Below are positions 1 through 11,510 of a stretch of DNA of 64,000 bases, piece by piece; position 1 is the first letter of the stretch; every line of letters starts with the position of its first letter. The DNA comes from Hemibagrus wyckioides (taxonomy: Eukaryota; Chordata; Actinopteri; Siluriformes; Bagridae): contig NC_080720.1 in the NCBI RefSeq assembly GCF_019097595.1, positions 20,485,352-20,549,351 on the forward strand, in the 5' to 3' direction. The notes under the pieces are model-generated. The model did not search any database. It saw nothing but the letters and a program-made list of their open reading frames with translations, and was not told the origin of the DNA. The position numbers and the translations under genes are program-made.

Positions 1-75
1 TGTCCGCTGTCTCCCCGCTGTCTCCATCCTGTCCGCTGTCTCCCCGCTGTCCACTGTCTCCCTGCTGTCTCCATC
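1..75. repeat. short C/T-rich minisatellite at window edge
   Basis: Imperfect tandem copies of an 11-20 bp unit built on CCGCTGTCTCC run from the first base to about position 75. The array continues beyond the window, so its length is unknown. Confidence 0.75.
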
Positions 76-720
76 TTGACCACTGTCTCACTCTTGGCAC
101 CATGCCAGTTCACTAAATCGAGCAGCAGAAGGAGTAGGGCTTTAAAGTTCACATTGTGCCCTTCACTGCTGATGGCCTTGTTCAACAACTCTGGCAAACT
201 TTCTTTCAACATTTTCTCATGAAATACACTCATGATGGTCTCTCGCTAGCAGTTTGGTGAATAATAACAGTCACGTTGGTCACCTGACCTGATCCTGTTC
301 TGGTTCTGTTCTGTTGCGTAACAAATTCGAATGTCACTGTAGAGACCTGACCAGTGCATGGTAACTACTGGCAACAGAAAATTGGTCATTCTCAGTGACA
401 AGAGCATTAAAACACTTCACCAAAGTCCAAAATCAGTAATGTCTGCCATGTCGCGACAAAAAGCGCTTAAGTCTTAACTAGCTAGGTCAGTTTTACTTAC
501 AAGGTTTGTAACAGCTTGCTGCACCAATAAATAAAAATAAAAGATTAAGAAATGAACACACACAACACTTTATAGTTACAATTTACAATGATTACCAATT
601 ACTAATATATAATAACAATAAAATTGTGTAAAACTGAATGGTCCAGTGAATGGTACATATCAGTCCACAACACAATATAATATCTGAGTCACTTAAAGAA
701 GCAGTTCAAAATGTTACATA
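76..720. other. intergenic, no gene recognised
   Basis: No open frame or splice-bounded exon that I recognise. The second half is AT-rich and leads into LINE sequence. Confidence 0.6.
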
Positions 721-749
721 CACTTGACTCTTAATACTGTTTTGTTACC

Positions 750-2075
750 TTATCTGATAGTTTTGTCATCGGTCCTCATCCTCCTTGACCTTACTGCAGC
801 TTTTGACACAGTTAACCACAAGACTCTCTTGTCCACCCTCAGGAGTCTTGGAATTTGTGGAACAGCATGCTTCCTTGGTTTGCTTCCTACCTGGATGGTC
901 GCTCATATCATGTAACATGAAAGGGATTGACATCTGCCCCACGCAGACTCTCTACTGGTGTCCCACAAGGCTCAGTACTTGGTCCTCTCCTTTTCTCCCA
1001 CTACACTCACACTCTTGGCAAAGTTATATCCTCACACGGCTTTTCATACCACTTCTATGCTGATGACACCCAACTTATCTTCTCCTTCCCTCCCTCAGAT
1101 ACCACAGCTTCTGCCCGAATCTCAGCGTGTCTGGCGGACATTTCATCTTGGATGACAGATCATCAGCTGAAACTTAATCCCAGCAAAACTGAACTGCTGG
1201 TCATCCTGGGTGATTCATCCCCAGCCAAGGATCTTGCATCGTCTCTGAACAACTCGATCTCCCCTTCAGCCACTGCTCGCAACCTTGGGGTAAACATGGA
1301 CAATCAACTGTCCTTTTCCTCCCATGTTGCCAATGTGACACGCTCATGTCGGTTTCTTCTGTACAACATCAGAAGGATCCGACCATTTCTATCCACACAG
1401 GCTACTCAAGTGCTTGTTCAGTCTCTGGTTATTTTGAGACTGGACTACTGCAACTCTTTACTGGCAGGTCTTCCTCTGAATGCAATTCATCCACTGCAAA
1501 TGATCCAAAATGCAGCTACACGGCTTGTTTTCAACCTGCCTAAGTTCTCCCACTGCTGCGTTCCCTCTACTGGCTTCTGGTAGCTGCACACATCAGATTC
1601 AAAACACTGATGCTTGCCTACAAAGCAAAGAATGGACCAGCACCACCTTACCTCAAAGACCTTATTACTCCTCGCACTGCACCTCGCTCCCTCCAATCCA
1701 CTAGCACTGCCCGACTGGTCCCACCATCTCTCAGGGTAAAAGGTAGGTATTCATCTAGACTCTTCTCTGTTCTGGCACTGAGGTGGTGGAATGAACTTCC
1801 CCTAGATGTCCGTACAGCAGAGTCTCTGACTTTCTTCAAACGACGTCTTAAGACCTACCTTTTCCTGAGGCACTTAAACTAGCTCTTATCTTTCCCTGTT
1901 TATGTATTGTTATATGGTTAAAAAAAATCCAATTTTAGGCTAATGGTATCCTAAGTCTGTAACCTATTGAACCAGTGTTAATGTTTTCAGTGGTAGTGAC
2001 TTAAAGCACTTTTGTATGTTGCTCTGGATAAGAGTGTCTGCTAAATGCCAGAAATGTAATTGTAAATGTAAATGT
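750..2075 (+). mobile_element. L2-like (CR1/L2 group) LINE, 5'-truncated reverse transcriptase
   Basis: Broken reading frames at 785-1883 encode the C-terminal part of a non-LTR reverse transcriptase. The thumb-up landmarks are present in order: LTAAFDTVNH (catalytic Asp of the first RT box), [13 protein letters not shown], then FYADDTQL, the catalytic YADD box, near 1057-1077. They are followed by [10 protein letters not shown] and the [11 protein letters not shown] region. The frame changes near 905-930 and again near 1550, so the copy is dead. The 3' end has the tail GCTCTGGATAAGAGTGTCTG followed by AAATGTAA-type repeats near 2060, the usual end of fish L2-like LINEs and of SINEs that borrow that tail. 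There is no link to the host genes in the window. Confidence 0.85.
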
Positions 2076-2099
2076 AAGGTGCTGGTCAGTCATCAAGTA

Positions 2100-2811
2100 A
2101 TAGGGTCAAACAAGAAATCACCTTAGTAGGGATCAAACCATGTTATCAGGGCAGAGGGTAAATGAAGAAAGTTCACCTATCCCCCAAGATCCTGACCAAC
2201 TTTTACCGCTGCATCATTGAGAGCATCTTGACGAGCTCCATCACAGTGTGGCATGGCAGCTCCACAGTGTGTGAAAAATCACTGCAAAGGGTTGTGAAAA
2301 CCGCCCAACGCATCATCGGCACCCAACTACCTGCCATTAAGTCTCTTCACCACAGTAAATGTCTGCGCAGAGCACACAAAATAATCAAGGACTCCTCCCA
2401 CCCGAGTCATAAACTGTTCAACCTCCTTCCATCCAGGAGGAGATACAGGTCCATCCTCACCAGAACCAGCAGGTTTAGGGCCAGTTTTTTTCCCTCAACC
2501 ATAAATCTACTGAACTCTACACTACATCGCTAGGACACTCATGTCTTACTACACTTACCACTTTACAGTTCTGCTCCACCCTGTACATTCTGTTAATATA
2601 ATATTTTTCACTGTTATACATTCTGTTGTACATTCTGGTATATTTTCTCACTGTGTAATATAATTAATGTACATATTGTCCAATTCATAGATTACACCTA
2701 GTTCTTTTATCCATCTGTCTATCTACTTATATACATTTATATATACTTTATTTATACATACCATATACTATCTGTATATTCACTGTATATTATCTGTTAC
2801 TGTTGTACATA
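2100..2811 (+). mobile_element. C-terminal RT fragment and 3' tail of a second LINE (Rex1-like)
   Basis: The 2162-2533 frame has FYRCIIESILTSSITVWHG, an AQRIIGTQLP segment and LLPSRRRYRSI. It is colinear with the end of the longer Rex1-type ORF at 3481-4962 and diverged from it. An AT-rich 3' untranslated part follows. It is interrupted at about 2812 by the minus-strand LINE and seems to resume at 4949-5200, ending in an ATCT microsatellite. This is therefore one older LINE split by a younger one. Confidence 0.7.
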
Positions 2812-4948
2812 CATTGATTCAAGATTCAAGAAGCTTTTATTGTCATTTCAACCACATATAGCTGGCGCAGTACATAGTGAAATGAAACAACGTTTCTCCA
2901 GGACCTGGTGCTACATAAACATACAACTACTAGTTCAGTACAAAACAACAAACAACACCACAGAGCTAGGACAGAAGTTTGTCTTAGCCACGTAAAGTGC
3001 ACAGTGTGCAGCTAGGTGCAAACAGAGCATAGACAAGACAGTGCAAAAAAGACAATAACTACAATAAAGACAACACAAAAGAACACAGGACACTTAGCGC
3101 TGAAAAGAAATAAAAGAACGTGTACTGGAATGTAAGTGAAATAAAATAGATAAAGTGAAATGATGTAGAAAAAAAAAAGTATTGTGCAAAAATATTGTGC
3201 AAAAATACACAGCAGCAGTTGAGGTAGTGCAAATAGAATAAACATAAGTATAACTATAGCAGCGGATGACAGGTAGAGGTAGTGCAGTAAGTAATGAACA
3301 GTATAGATTATGTGTGTGTGTGTGCGTCCACACAGTCAAGAGAGAGTGTGTGTATCTGTGTGTGAGAGAGACAGAGAGTTAATATACAGTTCAGTCCTGA
3401 GTGAGAGTGTGTGTGTGTGTGTGAGAGAGTGTAGAACAGTTCAGTCCTGAGTGAGAGTGTGTGTGAGAGTGTAGAACAGTTCAGTCCCGGGTGTTGAGGA
3501 GCCTAATGGCTTGAGGAAAGAAACTGTTACACAGTCTGGTTGTGAGGGCCCGAATGCTCCGGTACCTCTTTCCAGGTGGCAGGAGGGTGAAGAGTGTGTG
3601 TGAGGGGTGTGTGGGGTCAGCCACAATGCTGATGGCTTTGCGGATGCAGCGTGCGGTGTAAATGTCTGTGATAGAGGGGAGAGAGACTCCGATGATCTTC
3701 TCAGCTGTCCTCACTATCCGCTGAAGGGTCTTGCGATCTGAGACGGTGCAGTTCCCAAACCAGGCAGTGATGCAGCTGCTCAGGACGCTCTCGATGGTCC
3801 CTCTGTAGAACACAGTCAGGATGGGGGAAGGGAGATGGGCTTTACTCAGCCTCCTCAGGAAGTAGAGGCGCTGCTGGGCTTTCTTGGTGATGGAGCTGGT
3901 GTTGAGTGACCAGGTGAAGTTCTCCGCCAGATGGACACCAAGGAATTTGATGCTCTTGACGATCTCCACAGAGGAGCCATCGATGGACAGCGGAGAATGG
4001 TCACACTGTGCTCTCCTGAAGTCAACAACCATCTCTTTGGTCTTGTCGACGTTCAGGGAGAGGTTGTTGGCTCTGCACCAGGCTGTTAGATGTTGCACCT
4101 CCTCTCTGTATGCTGACTCGTCGTTCTTGCTGATGAGACCCACCACGGTCGTGTCATCAGCGAACTTGACGATGTGGTTGGAGCTGTGCATTGCTGCACA
4201 GTCGTGAGTCAGCAGAGTGAACAGCAATGGACTGAGCACACAGCCCTGAGGCGCTCCAGTGCTCAGTGTGGTGGTGCTGGAGATACTGCTCCCGATCCGG
4301 ACTGACTGAGGTCTCCCAGTCAGGAAATCCAGGATCCAGTTGCAGAGAGAGGTGTTCAGGCCCAGGAGACTCAGCTTCTTAATCAGCTGCTGAGGGATGA
4401 TTGTGTTGAATGCTGAACTGAAATCTATGAACAGCATTCGAACGTAGGAGTCTTTGCAGTCCAGGTGTGTGAGGGCCAGATGGAGGGTTGTGGTGATGGT
4501 GTCTTCCGTGGAACGGTTAGGACGATACGCAAACTGCAAGGGGTCCAGCAAGGGTGGTAGCTGTGACTTGATGTGCCTCATGACGAGCCTCTCGAAGCAT
4601 TTCATCACGATTGGTGTGAGTGCAACGGGACGGTAGTCATTGAGGCAGGAAACCGTGGACTTCTTTGGCACAGGGACGATGGTCATTGTCTTGAGGCACG
4701 TAGGGATGATGGAGCTGCTCAGCGAGATGTTGAAGATGTCAGTGAAGACATCTGCTAGCTGCTCCGCACACTCCCTGAGAACTCTGCCAGGAATGTTGTC
4801 TGGTCCAGCGGACTTCCGTGGGTTAACTCTGTATAGAGTTCTCTTCACGTCAGCCGTGGTGAGACAAAGCACTGGGTCATTAGGAGGAGGGATGGTCTTC
4901 CTCGCTGTTGTGTTGTTCTGTGCCTCAAACCGAGCATAGAAGTCATAA
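2812..4948 (-). mobile_element. Rex1/Babar-type LINE, 5'-truncated, with candidate 8-bp target duplication
   Basis: A minus-strand non-LTR retrotransposon whose 3' end (2815-2900) shows the ACAATAAAAGCTTCTTGA-type terminus common to Rex1 copies. The same tail recurs at 15960-16205 and 24450-24535 in this window. The octamer TGTACATA lies at 2804-2811 and again at 4949-4956, flanking the element and fitting a target-site duplication. The 5' end is truncated: upstream of the TSD copy the sequence is the older LINE. The RT frame is uninterrupted over 493 codons, so the insertion is young compared with other repeats here. Confidence 0.85.
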
Positions 4949-4962
4949 TGTACATAATGCAC
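3481..4962 (-). CDS. Rex1-type LINE reverse transcriptase, open 493-codon frame, lacking its N-terminus
   Basis: RNA-templated DNA synthesis enzyme of a non-LTR retrotransposon. In order the frame shows [14 protein letters not shown] (RT entry), [33 protein letters not shown], a [13 protein letters not shown] box carrying the first catalytic Asp, [20 protein letters not shown], and the catalytic FADD (KFADDTTVV). The thumb/C-terminal region ends in [14 protein letters not shown]. There is no in-frame stop. The apurinic endonuclease domain expected upstream is absent, and the first residues (MHYVHY) come from flanking DNA, so the start shown is accidental. The frame is selfish DNA, not a host gene. 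Confidence 0.85.
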   Translation of the reverse strand: MHYVHYDFYARFEAQNNTTARKTIPPPNDPVLCLTTADVKRTLYRVNPRKSAGPDNIPGRVLRECAEQLADVFTDIFNISLSSSIIPTCLKTMTIVPVPKKSTVSCLNDYRPVALTPIVMKCFERLVMRHIKSQLPPLLDPLQFAYRPNRSTEDTITTTLHLALTHLDCKDSYVRMLFIDFSSAFNTIIPQQLIKKLSLLGLNTSLCNWILDFLTGRPQSVRIGSSISSTTTLSTGAPQGCVLSPLLFTLLTHDCAAMHSSNHIVKFADDTTVVGLISKNDESAYREEVQHLTAWCRANNLSLNVDKTKEMVVDFRRAQCDHSPLSIDGSSVEIVKSIKFLGVHLAENFTWSLNTSSITKKAQQRLYFLRRLSKAHLPSPILTVFYRGTIESVLSSCITAWFGNCTVSDRKTLQRIVRTAEKIIGVSLPSITDIYTARCIRKAISIVADPTHPSHTLFTLLPPGKRYRSIRALTTRLCNSFFPQAIRLLNTRD

Positions 4963-5196
4963 ACATTTTTAGCACAATTATAATTACACCTGTCACTTTA
5001 TCTGCTGTAAATACTACCTGCACATACTTTTCTATGCACACTCTAACATAGCCTTATTTATCGATGTACATATTTACATATTTATCTGCACTTGTTCATT
5101 TGCACAATTTCTACTATTTGCACTTCTGGTAGATGCTAAATAGCATTTTTGTTGCTATGTCCCTGTACTTTGCAATGACAATAAAGTTGTATCTAC

Positions 5197-5260
<64 letters not shown>

Positions 5261-5262
5261 GA
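4957..5262 (+). repeat. LINE 3' tail ending in (ATCT)n microsatellite
   Basis: AT-rich 3' untranslated LINE sequence with GCAATGACAATAAAGTTGTA near 5173, followed by about 16 ATCT units (5198-5260). It is the probable continuation of the LINE begun at 2100. Confidence 0.65.
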
Positions 5263-5274
5263 TATAGCAAAATA

Positions 5275-6517
5275 CACTATATTGCCAAAAGTATTCGCTC
5301 ACCCATCCAAATAATCAGAATCAGGTGTTCCAATCACTTCCATGGCCACAGGTGTATAAAATCAAGCACCTAGGCATGCAGACTGTTTTTACAAACATTT
5401 GTGAAAGAATGGGTTGCTCTCAGGAGCTCAGTGAATTCCAGCGTGGAACTGTGATAGGATGCCACCTGTGCAACAAATCCAGTCGTGAAATTTCCTCGCT
5501 CCTAAATATTCCACAGTCAACTGTCAGCTGTATTATAAGAACGTGGAAGTGTTTGGGAACGACAGCAACTCAGCCATGAAGTGGTAGGCCACGTAAACTG
5601 ACGGAGCGGGGTCAGCGGATGCTGAGGCGCATAGTGCGAAGAGGTCGCCAACTTTCTGCAGAGTCAATCGCTACAGACCTCCAAACTTCATGTGGCCTTC
5701 AGATTAGCTCAAGAACAGTGCGCAGAGAGCTTCATGGAATGGGTTTCCATGACCGAGCAGCTGCATCCAAGCCATACATCACCAAGTGCAATGCAAAGCG
5801 TCGGATGCAGTGGTGTAAAGCACGCTGACACTGGACTCTAGAGCAGTGGAGACGCGTTCTCTGGAGTGACCAATCGCGCTTCTCCATCTGGCAATCTGAT
5901 GGACCAGTCTGGGTTTGGCGGTTGCCAGGAGAACGGTACTTGTCTGACTGCATTGTGCCAAGTGTAAAGTTTGGTGGAGGGGGGATTATGCTGTGGGGTT
6001 GTTTTTCAGGAGCTGGGCTTGGCCCCTTAGTTCCAGTGAAAGGAACACTGAATGCTTCAGCATACCAAGACATTTTGGACAATTCCATGCTCCCAACTTT
6101 GTGGGAACAGTTTGGAGCTGGCCCCTTCCTCTTCCAACATGACTGTGCACCAGTGACCAAAGTCCATAAAGACATGGATGACAGAGTCTGGTGTGGATGA
6201 ATGTGACTGGCCTGCACAGAGTCCTGACCTCAACCCGATAGAACACCTTTGGGATGAATTAAAGCGGAGACTGAGAGCCAGGCCTTCTCGTCCAACATCA
6301 GTGTGTGACCTCACAAATGCGCTTCTGGAAGAATGGTCAAAAATTCCCATAAACACACTCCTAAACCTTGTGGACAGCCTTCCCAGAAGAGTTGAAGCTG
6401 TTATAGCTGCAAAGGGTGGACCGACGTCATATTGAACCCTATGGATTAGGAATGGGATGTCATTTAAGTTCATATGTGAGTCAAGGCAGGTGAGCGAATA
6501 CTTTTGGCAATATAGTG
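5275..6517 (+). mobile_element. full-length Tc1-like transposon, inactive
   Basis: The element is about 1.24 kb, flanked by TA dinucleotides (5273-5274 and 6518-6519). Its inverted termini start CACTATATTGCCAAAAGT and include ATTCGCTCACC. The same terminus recurs in shorter derivatives at 11639-12009, 35048-35420 and 47371-48006, so this is the autonomous-type relative of those MITEs. The transposase inside is broken (see next entry). Confidence 0.92.
5409..6435 (+). pseudogene. Tc1 transposase pseudogene
   Basis: Cut-and-paste DDE/D transposase. The N-terminal helix-turn-helix part (FQRGTVIGCHLCNKSSREISSLL) is followed by a TGA where the family has Arg (ATQP*SGRPRK, near 5577) and a second stop near 5827 (KAR*HWTLEQW). 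The catalytic landmarks remain visible: WSDQSRF for the first Asp, FQHDCAP for the second, and [22 protein letters not shown] for the third. The frame shifts near 6180-6200, between the second and third landmarks. Two nonsense codons of CGA-to-TGA type plus one frameshift make it non-functional. Confidence 0.9.
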
Positions 6518-6519
6518 TA

Positions 6520-7985
6520 TATGAGAAATGCATCTGTCATAATTTTCCAAAATCATGCATGACCATGTGGTTGATGTCTGTACAGGGTGAAAAGAAAAAA
6601 GCCAGACTGTAGTGCAGCCTAAAGTGTAATGAGAGGGTGATCTCTGAGTGCATTATAAGGCTGCTTAGCTAAACAGCTAAGCTAGCTTAGTTAAACAGAC
6701 ATTGCTTGTAGCCAAAAGCAATTGCTTATAAGAAAACAGGAGGTAAAACACAGTTCATGTATATCGCAGATCAGACTCCAGGTGCTCTGACCAGTTCTTT
6801 GGGTAAACATAATGTATGGCTGAAGATGGACATTACACCATTTACCAATCCTGCTGGAAATGTCATAAAATGGCTTAAAAACCTCTTGGTAGAAAAATTA
6901 ACTTTACAAAATTTACTTTACTGTGTAATTTACAAAATTTGTTCTTGTCGTGCAAAATGAATTAATTTCCTGAAAATTTGCAAATATTCTTGAGAATGTT
7001 GTGAATTAAGACTGTGCCTGAATAAAACTGAATTAAAGTCACTAAAATGGCCTGGATATTATATTTACAACAATATATACCAATATATGGAAGTATATGA
7101 TGTACCGATAAGCATGTGTCTCTGTTGTCTGTGTTCCATGCTCTTTTCCATTGTTGATCTCTCATACTGGCCAAGGTTAGTGCACAGCTTCATCCTGGGG
7201 AAGTAAAAAGGTTGAAGATTAACTATTGAAGGATAAATTTGTAGGAAGGTGGGTTATGGGCTTAGAAACTATGTTTTAAGTTTGATTTCTTTTAATTTTG
7301 CACAACTTTCCACCTATACATGTTTTAAAAAATTCTTATGTCCTGTGGTGGACGAAGTAAACTGGGAGCCTCAGGCAATGCCAGCAAGTGAGGAAAAGAT
7401 AAAAGAGAGGAAGAAGCAGAGGACAGAGTAAATATATTGTACTTACCCATGTGGAAGACATTCAAATAGATTTAAAGCTCAAAAAAATATTCGGACCAGG
7501 AGTAATCGTCTCATCAGGGCGATCACAGGAGAGGCAATCACAAGCTGTCTGTTTTGAAGAATGAAAGAAGAGTAACAGCAGCAGTGAATAGAGACAGGTA
7601 AGTGGCAGTCAATTTAGGGCTTTGTGGGCATCTTGCCTATTATACCAATTTTAGCAATTTAATAATTAGTCATTTTTAAAAGTGTGATTGAAGAAAAGAC
7701 AAGGGGGAAAATAAAGCCCTTAGAGAAGATTATAAACTAGATCTATTAAAATGCCGAAAATGTTGGCATTTCAGGCATTTTCAGTTTGGGGCATATTTTA
7801 GATTAAATAGCTAAAAAAAGCTAATAGAGAGAGGTTCAGTAGCCCAGTAATATACAAAAATCCAAAAAAATTTAAAAAAGAAAACAAAAAAGTTAACTGA
7901 AGCCCCATACTGAAAACAGAACAGCACGGCTGACCAGAGCGGACTCGAACTCCTAACTAGAGTAAAATTACAGGCCTCCACAAGA
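6520..7985. other. AT-rich intergenic sequence, no recognised gene
   Basis: Only short unrecognised frames. One at 7249-7431 ends in a charged Lys/Glu run (EEKIKERKKQRTE), but I see no splice context or family. Confidence 0.5.
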
Positions 7986-7989
7986 AACC

Positions 7990-8820
7990 TATAAAAATGA
8001 AACGTGACTCACCCTTACCCTGCTCCGTACCCACAGGGCCCGCACCATCACCCGCCCAGCTCTCTCATGCACGGCCTGTCAAAAACCCACATTCCCTTCC
8101 CAGCCTCACCTCACATGTACCTGCCCCAACCTAAACACCTAAATACATCCACCCTCCCTGCCCAGCCTACCACCACTGCCTGTCCCACCACCACCGCCTG
8201 TCCTGCCCGGTCTAGCAGACCAACTCATCCCATCTAGTCTACCTTGCCCTCCTGTCTCACACAGCCTATACAGTAACCCAGCCTCCTCCTACCACCCAAT
8301 CCTGCCAAGTCTACTGTACCCACCCACTCCACTGCCATATACCCACCCTGCCTGATTTAAACCCAGTTCATCCTGCCATGCCTATTAAGCTCACCTTTCC
8401 TGCCCACCTATCCTGACCAGCCTAAACCTGCCCTGCCTAAATCACAAGCCCGAACCTCCCAGCCACCACCTACTTACCCCACCTGTCTAAAGCCCCATCT
8501 GCCTTGCTCATTTACCAAACCCGAATAAGCAACCCCCTGCCTACCCACCTGATTACTGCCCCACCAACCCACGCCTACGTCTCTATCTAACTTAACCATC
8601 CATCTACCCATTTACCTTCCTATCCAACCTACTAGCCCACCTTCCCAAACACACCTAACTTAACCCTGGAAAATCAACAGTCAAATTACCTGTTTACTGA
8701 CAGACCAACTACACACACCCATACACAGACCTTCTCACAATCCATGGCTGGTGTGCACACATACTTACATACTACATACATATACACATCCACAACAACA
8801 ACAACAAAAAGGGGACCTTC
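7990..8820. repeat. guanine-poor, C/A-rich low-complexity tract
   Basis: About 800 bp in which the + strand is strongly depleted of G and rich in CC, CA and CT words (CCCACC, CCTGCC, CTACC). The surroundings are ordinary AT-rich DNA. The 77-codon frame at 8004-8237 (Pro/His/Thr-rich) follows from composition and is not offered as a gene. Confidence 0.7.
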
Positions 8821-9318
8821 ACCTTGTGCATCGGGTCTTACATTCCATCATTAACCTTTCAGCCCGTTTCTTACTGGTCGATATTAGTCACACACTCATA
8901 CATTTTTACACATGAACATCAATATAATACAATTCTTTTAACATGCATGCAAAAAACAAAACACTGATATCCAAACACAGCCAAAATGCATAATTTACAC
9001 ATTGCATCACCTGAAAGATAAGGCAAGGACACACCCCTAGGAAATTTAACCCTTATATCACCTACTGGGTTACAAATATTAATGTCCTTGTCCTTTAAAT
9101 GCAATGCAAGTACACTTTCTTCACAAATAGGAAGGTGTGTAGCCTCAGATTCAGTGTGTGCTCATTTAAAAAGCTACTATTTCATGAGAATAAATCCATT
9201 TTAATGATCTAAGACAGCTCTCAGCTGCTTATAGCAGACTCTAGATTTACTCTACAGGATTTTAAAAAGTTTTAAAAAATGAAAAAAGGTAAACATTACC
9301 TGTAAACTGTCAGAGTTG
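8821..9318. other. intergenic, nothing recognised
   Basis: No frame, repeat unit or RNA gene that I can support. Confidence 0.5.
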
Positions 9319-9319
9319 A

Positions 9320-9826
9320 TGTTTCTAAGCTTAAACAGAAGCAACCAGTCCCACACACTTGGACATGCAGCTCTGGGTTTTGTTGGGACACATGGAAAGT
9401 GACTCTTATTATTTACCAGTATGGGTTTATGTAGGTTTATAGTCTCAGCAAATCTGCAGTCTTATTTCCTTGCTGGTGGTTGCTCGTTTGTGTGGATGCA
9501 CTTTAAATAAATGAGCAAATTTATCTAAAGCCATAGAGAAAAGGGACTGAAAAAGAAAAACCAAACCAATTCTCTCAGAGCCGACACCGTCAGCGATGAG
9601 AGCATGTTCTCCACAGTAAGACACAGTTCTACCCAATGCTGTACAGACAGCTGGATCCAAGACATGAAAAAGGCACTCAAGTAGAGGCATTAAGTGAGTG
9701 TGTATAGAGCAGGGAGGAGAATTTTTTTTTAATCCATCTGACAACCTCTCACTGGCAAAGTAGCCACTGATAAGCTTGGACTGAGATGAATGTCATGATT
9801 AATGAATGATTAATCTAGTGTATTTC

Positions 9827-9878
<52 letters not shown>

Positions 9879-10232
9879 TCTCTATAATAATATCTCTATA
9901 ATAATAATTTTATCTCTCTATATCTCAGTTGTGCATTCCATTTCTTTGAAATTAGGAATTATCTTCACCGAAAGCTTTGATGTACTCTAGCTGCCATAGC
10001 TCCTTAGAAAAAAAAACAAAAGAAATCTTACAGAAAAATCATATACAGACTCATTATCTGTCCTAACAGTCTATGATGTTTAAATATTTTATATATGTAT
10101 AGATATATGGTTATTTAAATTGCATTTATTCCAATTAAGATGCTGCATGGCCTCAGAAACAGCAGAAATTAATACAGCACTGTATTTGGCCTAACAAATA
10201 TTACAGTGAATGGTGGGAGGCTAGGAGGGTTT
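9320..10232. repeat. inverted segmental duplication, arm A outer part
   Basis: The reverse complement of 53305-54314. Homology is clear at both ends: the GTTTAAGCTTAGAAACATC segment (A 9318-9340, B 54294-54314) and the AGGCTAGGAGGGTTT segment (A 10218-10232, B 53305-53319). It contains an ATT/ATA microsatellite at about 9826-9885, matched by (ATT)n at 53778-53828, so the array predates the duplication. Confidence 0.9.
9445..9744 (-). CDS. unrecognised 99-codon frame shared by both duplication arms
   Basis: The frame opens at a TTG codon and has no confident family. It is the same frame as 53911-54210 (+), differing at only a few residues (for example Gly/Arg in YC-G/R-EHALIAD and Phe/Cys near FQSL-F/C-SMALDK), and both copies stay open. 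It could be an exon of a gene that flanked IFT88, or simply recent duplicate sequence without stops. I see no start ATG near its beginning and no test of coding from one pair. Confidence 0.25.
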   Translation of the reverse strand: MSDGLKKNSPPCSIHTHLMPLLECLFHVLDPAVCTALGRTVSYCGEHALIADGVGSERIGLVFLFQSLFSMALDKFAHLFKVHPHKRATTSKEIRLQIC

Positions 10233-10886
10233 CCTCCTGTGACGTTGTAGACGTTTTCGTCCACTTTTCAGTCTTATTTTGGTTGTAACTTTCCCTGTGT
10301 TTCAGCAAATTGAATGGTTTCTGGTGGGAACCCTTATTTTGACATGTAGTTCCAAAATATGATTTTAAAAATTTTCAGAAGTCTTTAGTTTACTGTTTGC
10401 AAATTGACTACTCTCCTGTTACCTTGCTGGACGAAAAAAGCCACTAAAATAAACTCTGTAAAAATATATCAGATTAATATTTTTTTTAAAGTTTTTTTTT
10501 GCATAAATCTGTTAAATAACTTCAGTTCTAATCAAAACTACAAAATTTTCAAAAAAATTCCAGGATTTTAACTCTTTAATTGCCAAGTTTATCAATGACG
10601 TCACAGATTTTGGAAAAACAAACACAAAATGACAGATTTTCAATAAAAAAAATATTTCAAAATAAAAATCAAAATAAAAATTAACCCTGAACACTGTACA
10701 AGATGGAAATACACTCTGGCTGGAACAACAGCAATTTGAGAACAATTTGTCAGAGCCAGTGCATCTACTGGCATGTTCTTGGGAATTTTTTTTCCAGGAA
10801 ATCTATACTGACACAGGGAGAATACCAGCACAGGCAGTAACTGGAGCAAGCAAAACCCAAACCCTGAAACTATGATGTGATGCTCC
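10233..10886. mobile_element. dispersed repeat filling the IFT88 deletion in arm A
   Basis: This segment has no counterpart in arm B, where 17 kb (36225-53304) lies between the same flanks. Its internal part (about 10290-10660) matches the repeat family at 58020-58200 and, inverted, at 58830-59000 (shared words such as TTTCAGCAAATTGAATGGTT-like and CAAAATGAC-GATTTTCAATA). It is probably an insertion at, or associated with, the deletion junction. Confidence 0.65.
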
Positions 10887-10910
10887 AACATCTCTGAGTT
10901 TGTGTGTTAG

Positions 10911-11024
10911 ACAGTGGACAGAGCAGCCATGGTGCAAGTGCTAAAGGGGAAAGGCTAGATGTCAAGCTGAGGTCACTTCCAGGAGCCCATGAACCTTATG
11001 AAGCAAGCATCCCGGCGGACACTG
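10911..11024 (+). pseudogene. IFT88: IFT88 penultimate coding exon, relic copy in arm A
   Basis: This 114-bp exon is the inverted copy of the functional exon at 36084-36197. It keeps the acceptor (TTAG), the donor (G|GTGAGC) and an open phase-1 frame with [21 protein letters not shown]. That frame is the segment of IFT88 just before the acidic C-terminus. All upstream IFT88 exons are missing in this arm, so the exon cannot make IFT88. It is a remnant showing that the duplication once carried the gene. Confidence 0.88.
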
Positions 11025-11510
11025 GTGAGCAGTGACTTTAATCTTTTGATCATATGAACCATCTAAAAAAGATTCCTAATTGGAATTTTGTCATTTTACA
11101 TTCTGTAAAATATGGGTGTGACATATACATATATACATTAATGGTGACCTTAATAGCCTATGGAGACAAGGTAGAGGCAAGATCAGTTCTCTATATACTC
11201 TAACATTAAGTTGTTCTTTACCCAAACTGTTGATTAATCTTTTACTCACTCTTAACATAAAGATGCAAGATCTTGTTTGCTACACGAGTCTGTAGATTCT
11301 GTCAGCCTGGCATTTCTGCTTCTGGCCCAGCTACAATACATTCCTTGTTACATTGACACATTTTACAGATCAACGTTAAACTGTTAACATGTGTCTGCTA
11401 GCTTTTCATAGGATAGATGTGATCTGGGGAACACCTCAGTATCATGCCAAAGCAATATTACTCTTTCTGAGAATGTACAAATGAACACACTACTGCCATC
11501 ATATTTCCAG

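Noticed and set aside
3481..4962. 493-codon frame as a host gene
   Set aside because: All motifs are LINE reverse transcriptase, the start lies in flanking DNA, and the Rex1 3' tail follows.
7925..7975. GGAGTTCGAGTCC on the - strand, like a tRNA box B
   Set aside because: No box A at the right distance and no cloverleaf could be drawn by eye.
8004..8237. Pro/His/Thr-rich 77-codon frame
   Set aside because: Composition of the guanine-poor tract explains the open frame. No domain or splice sites.
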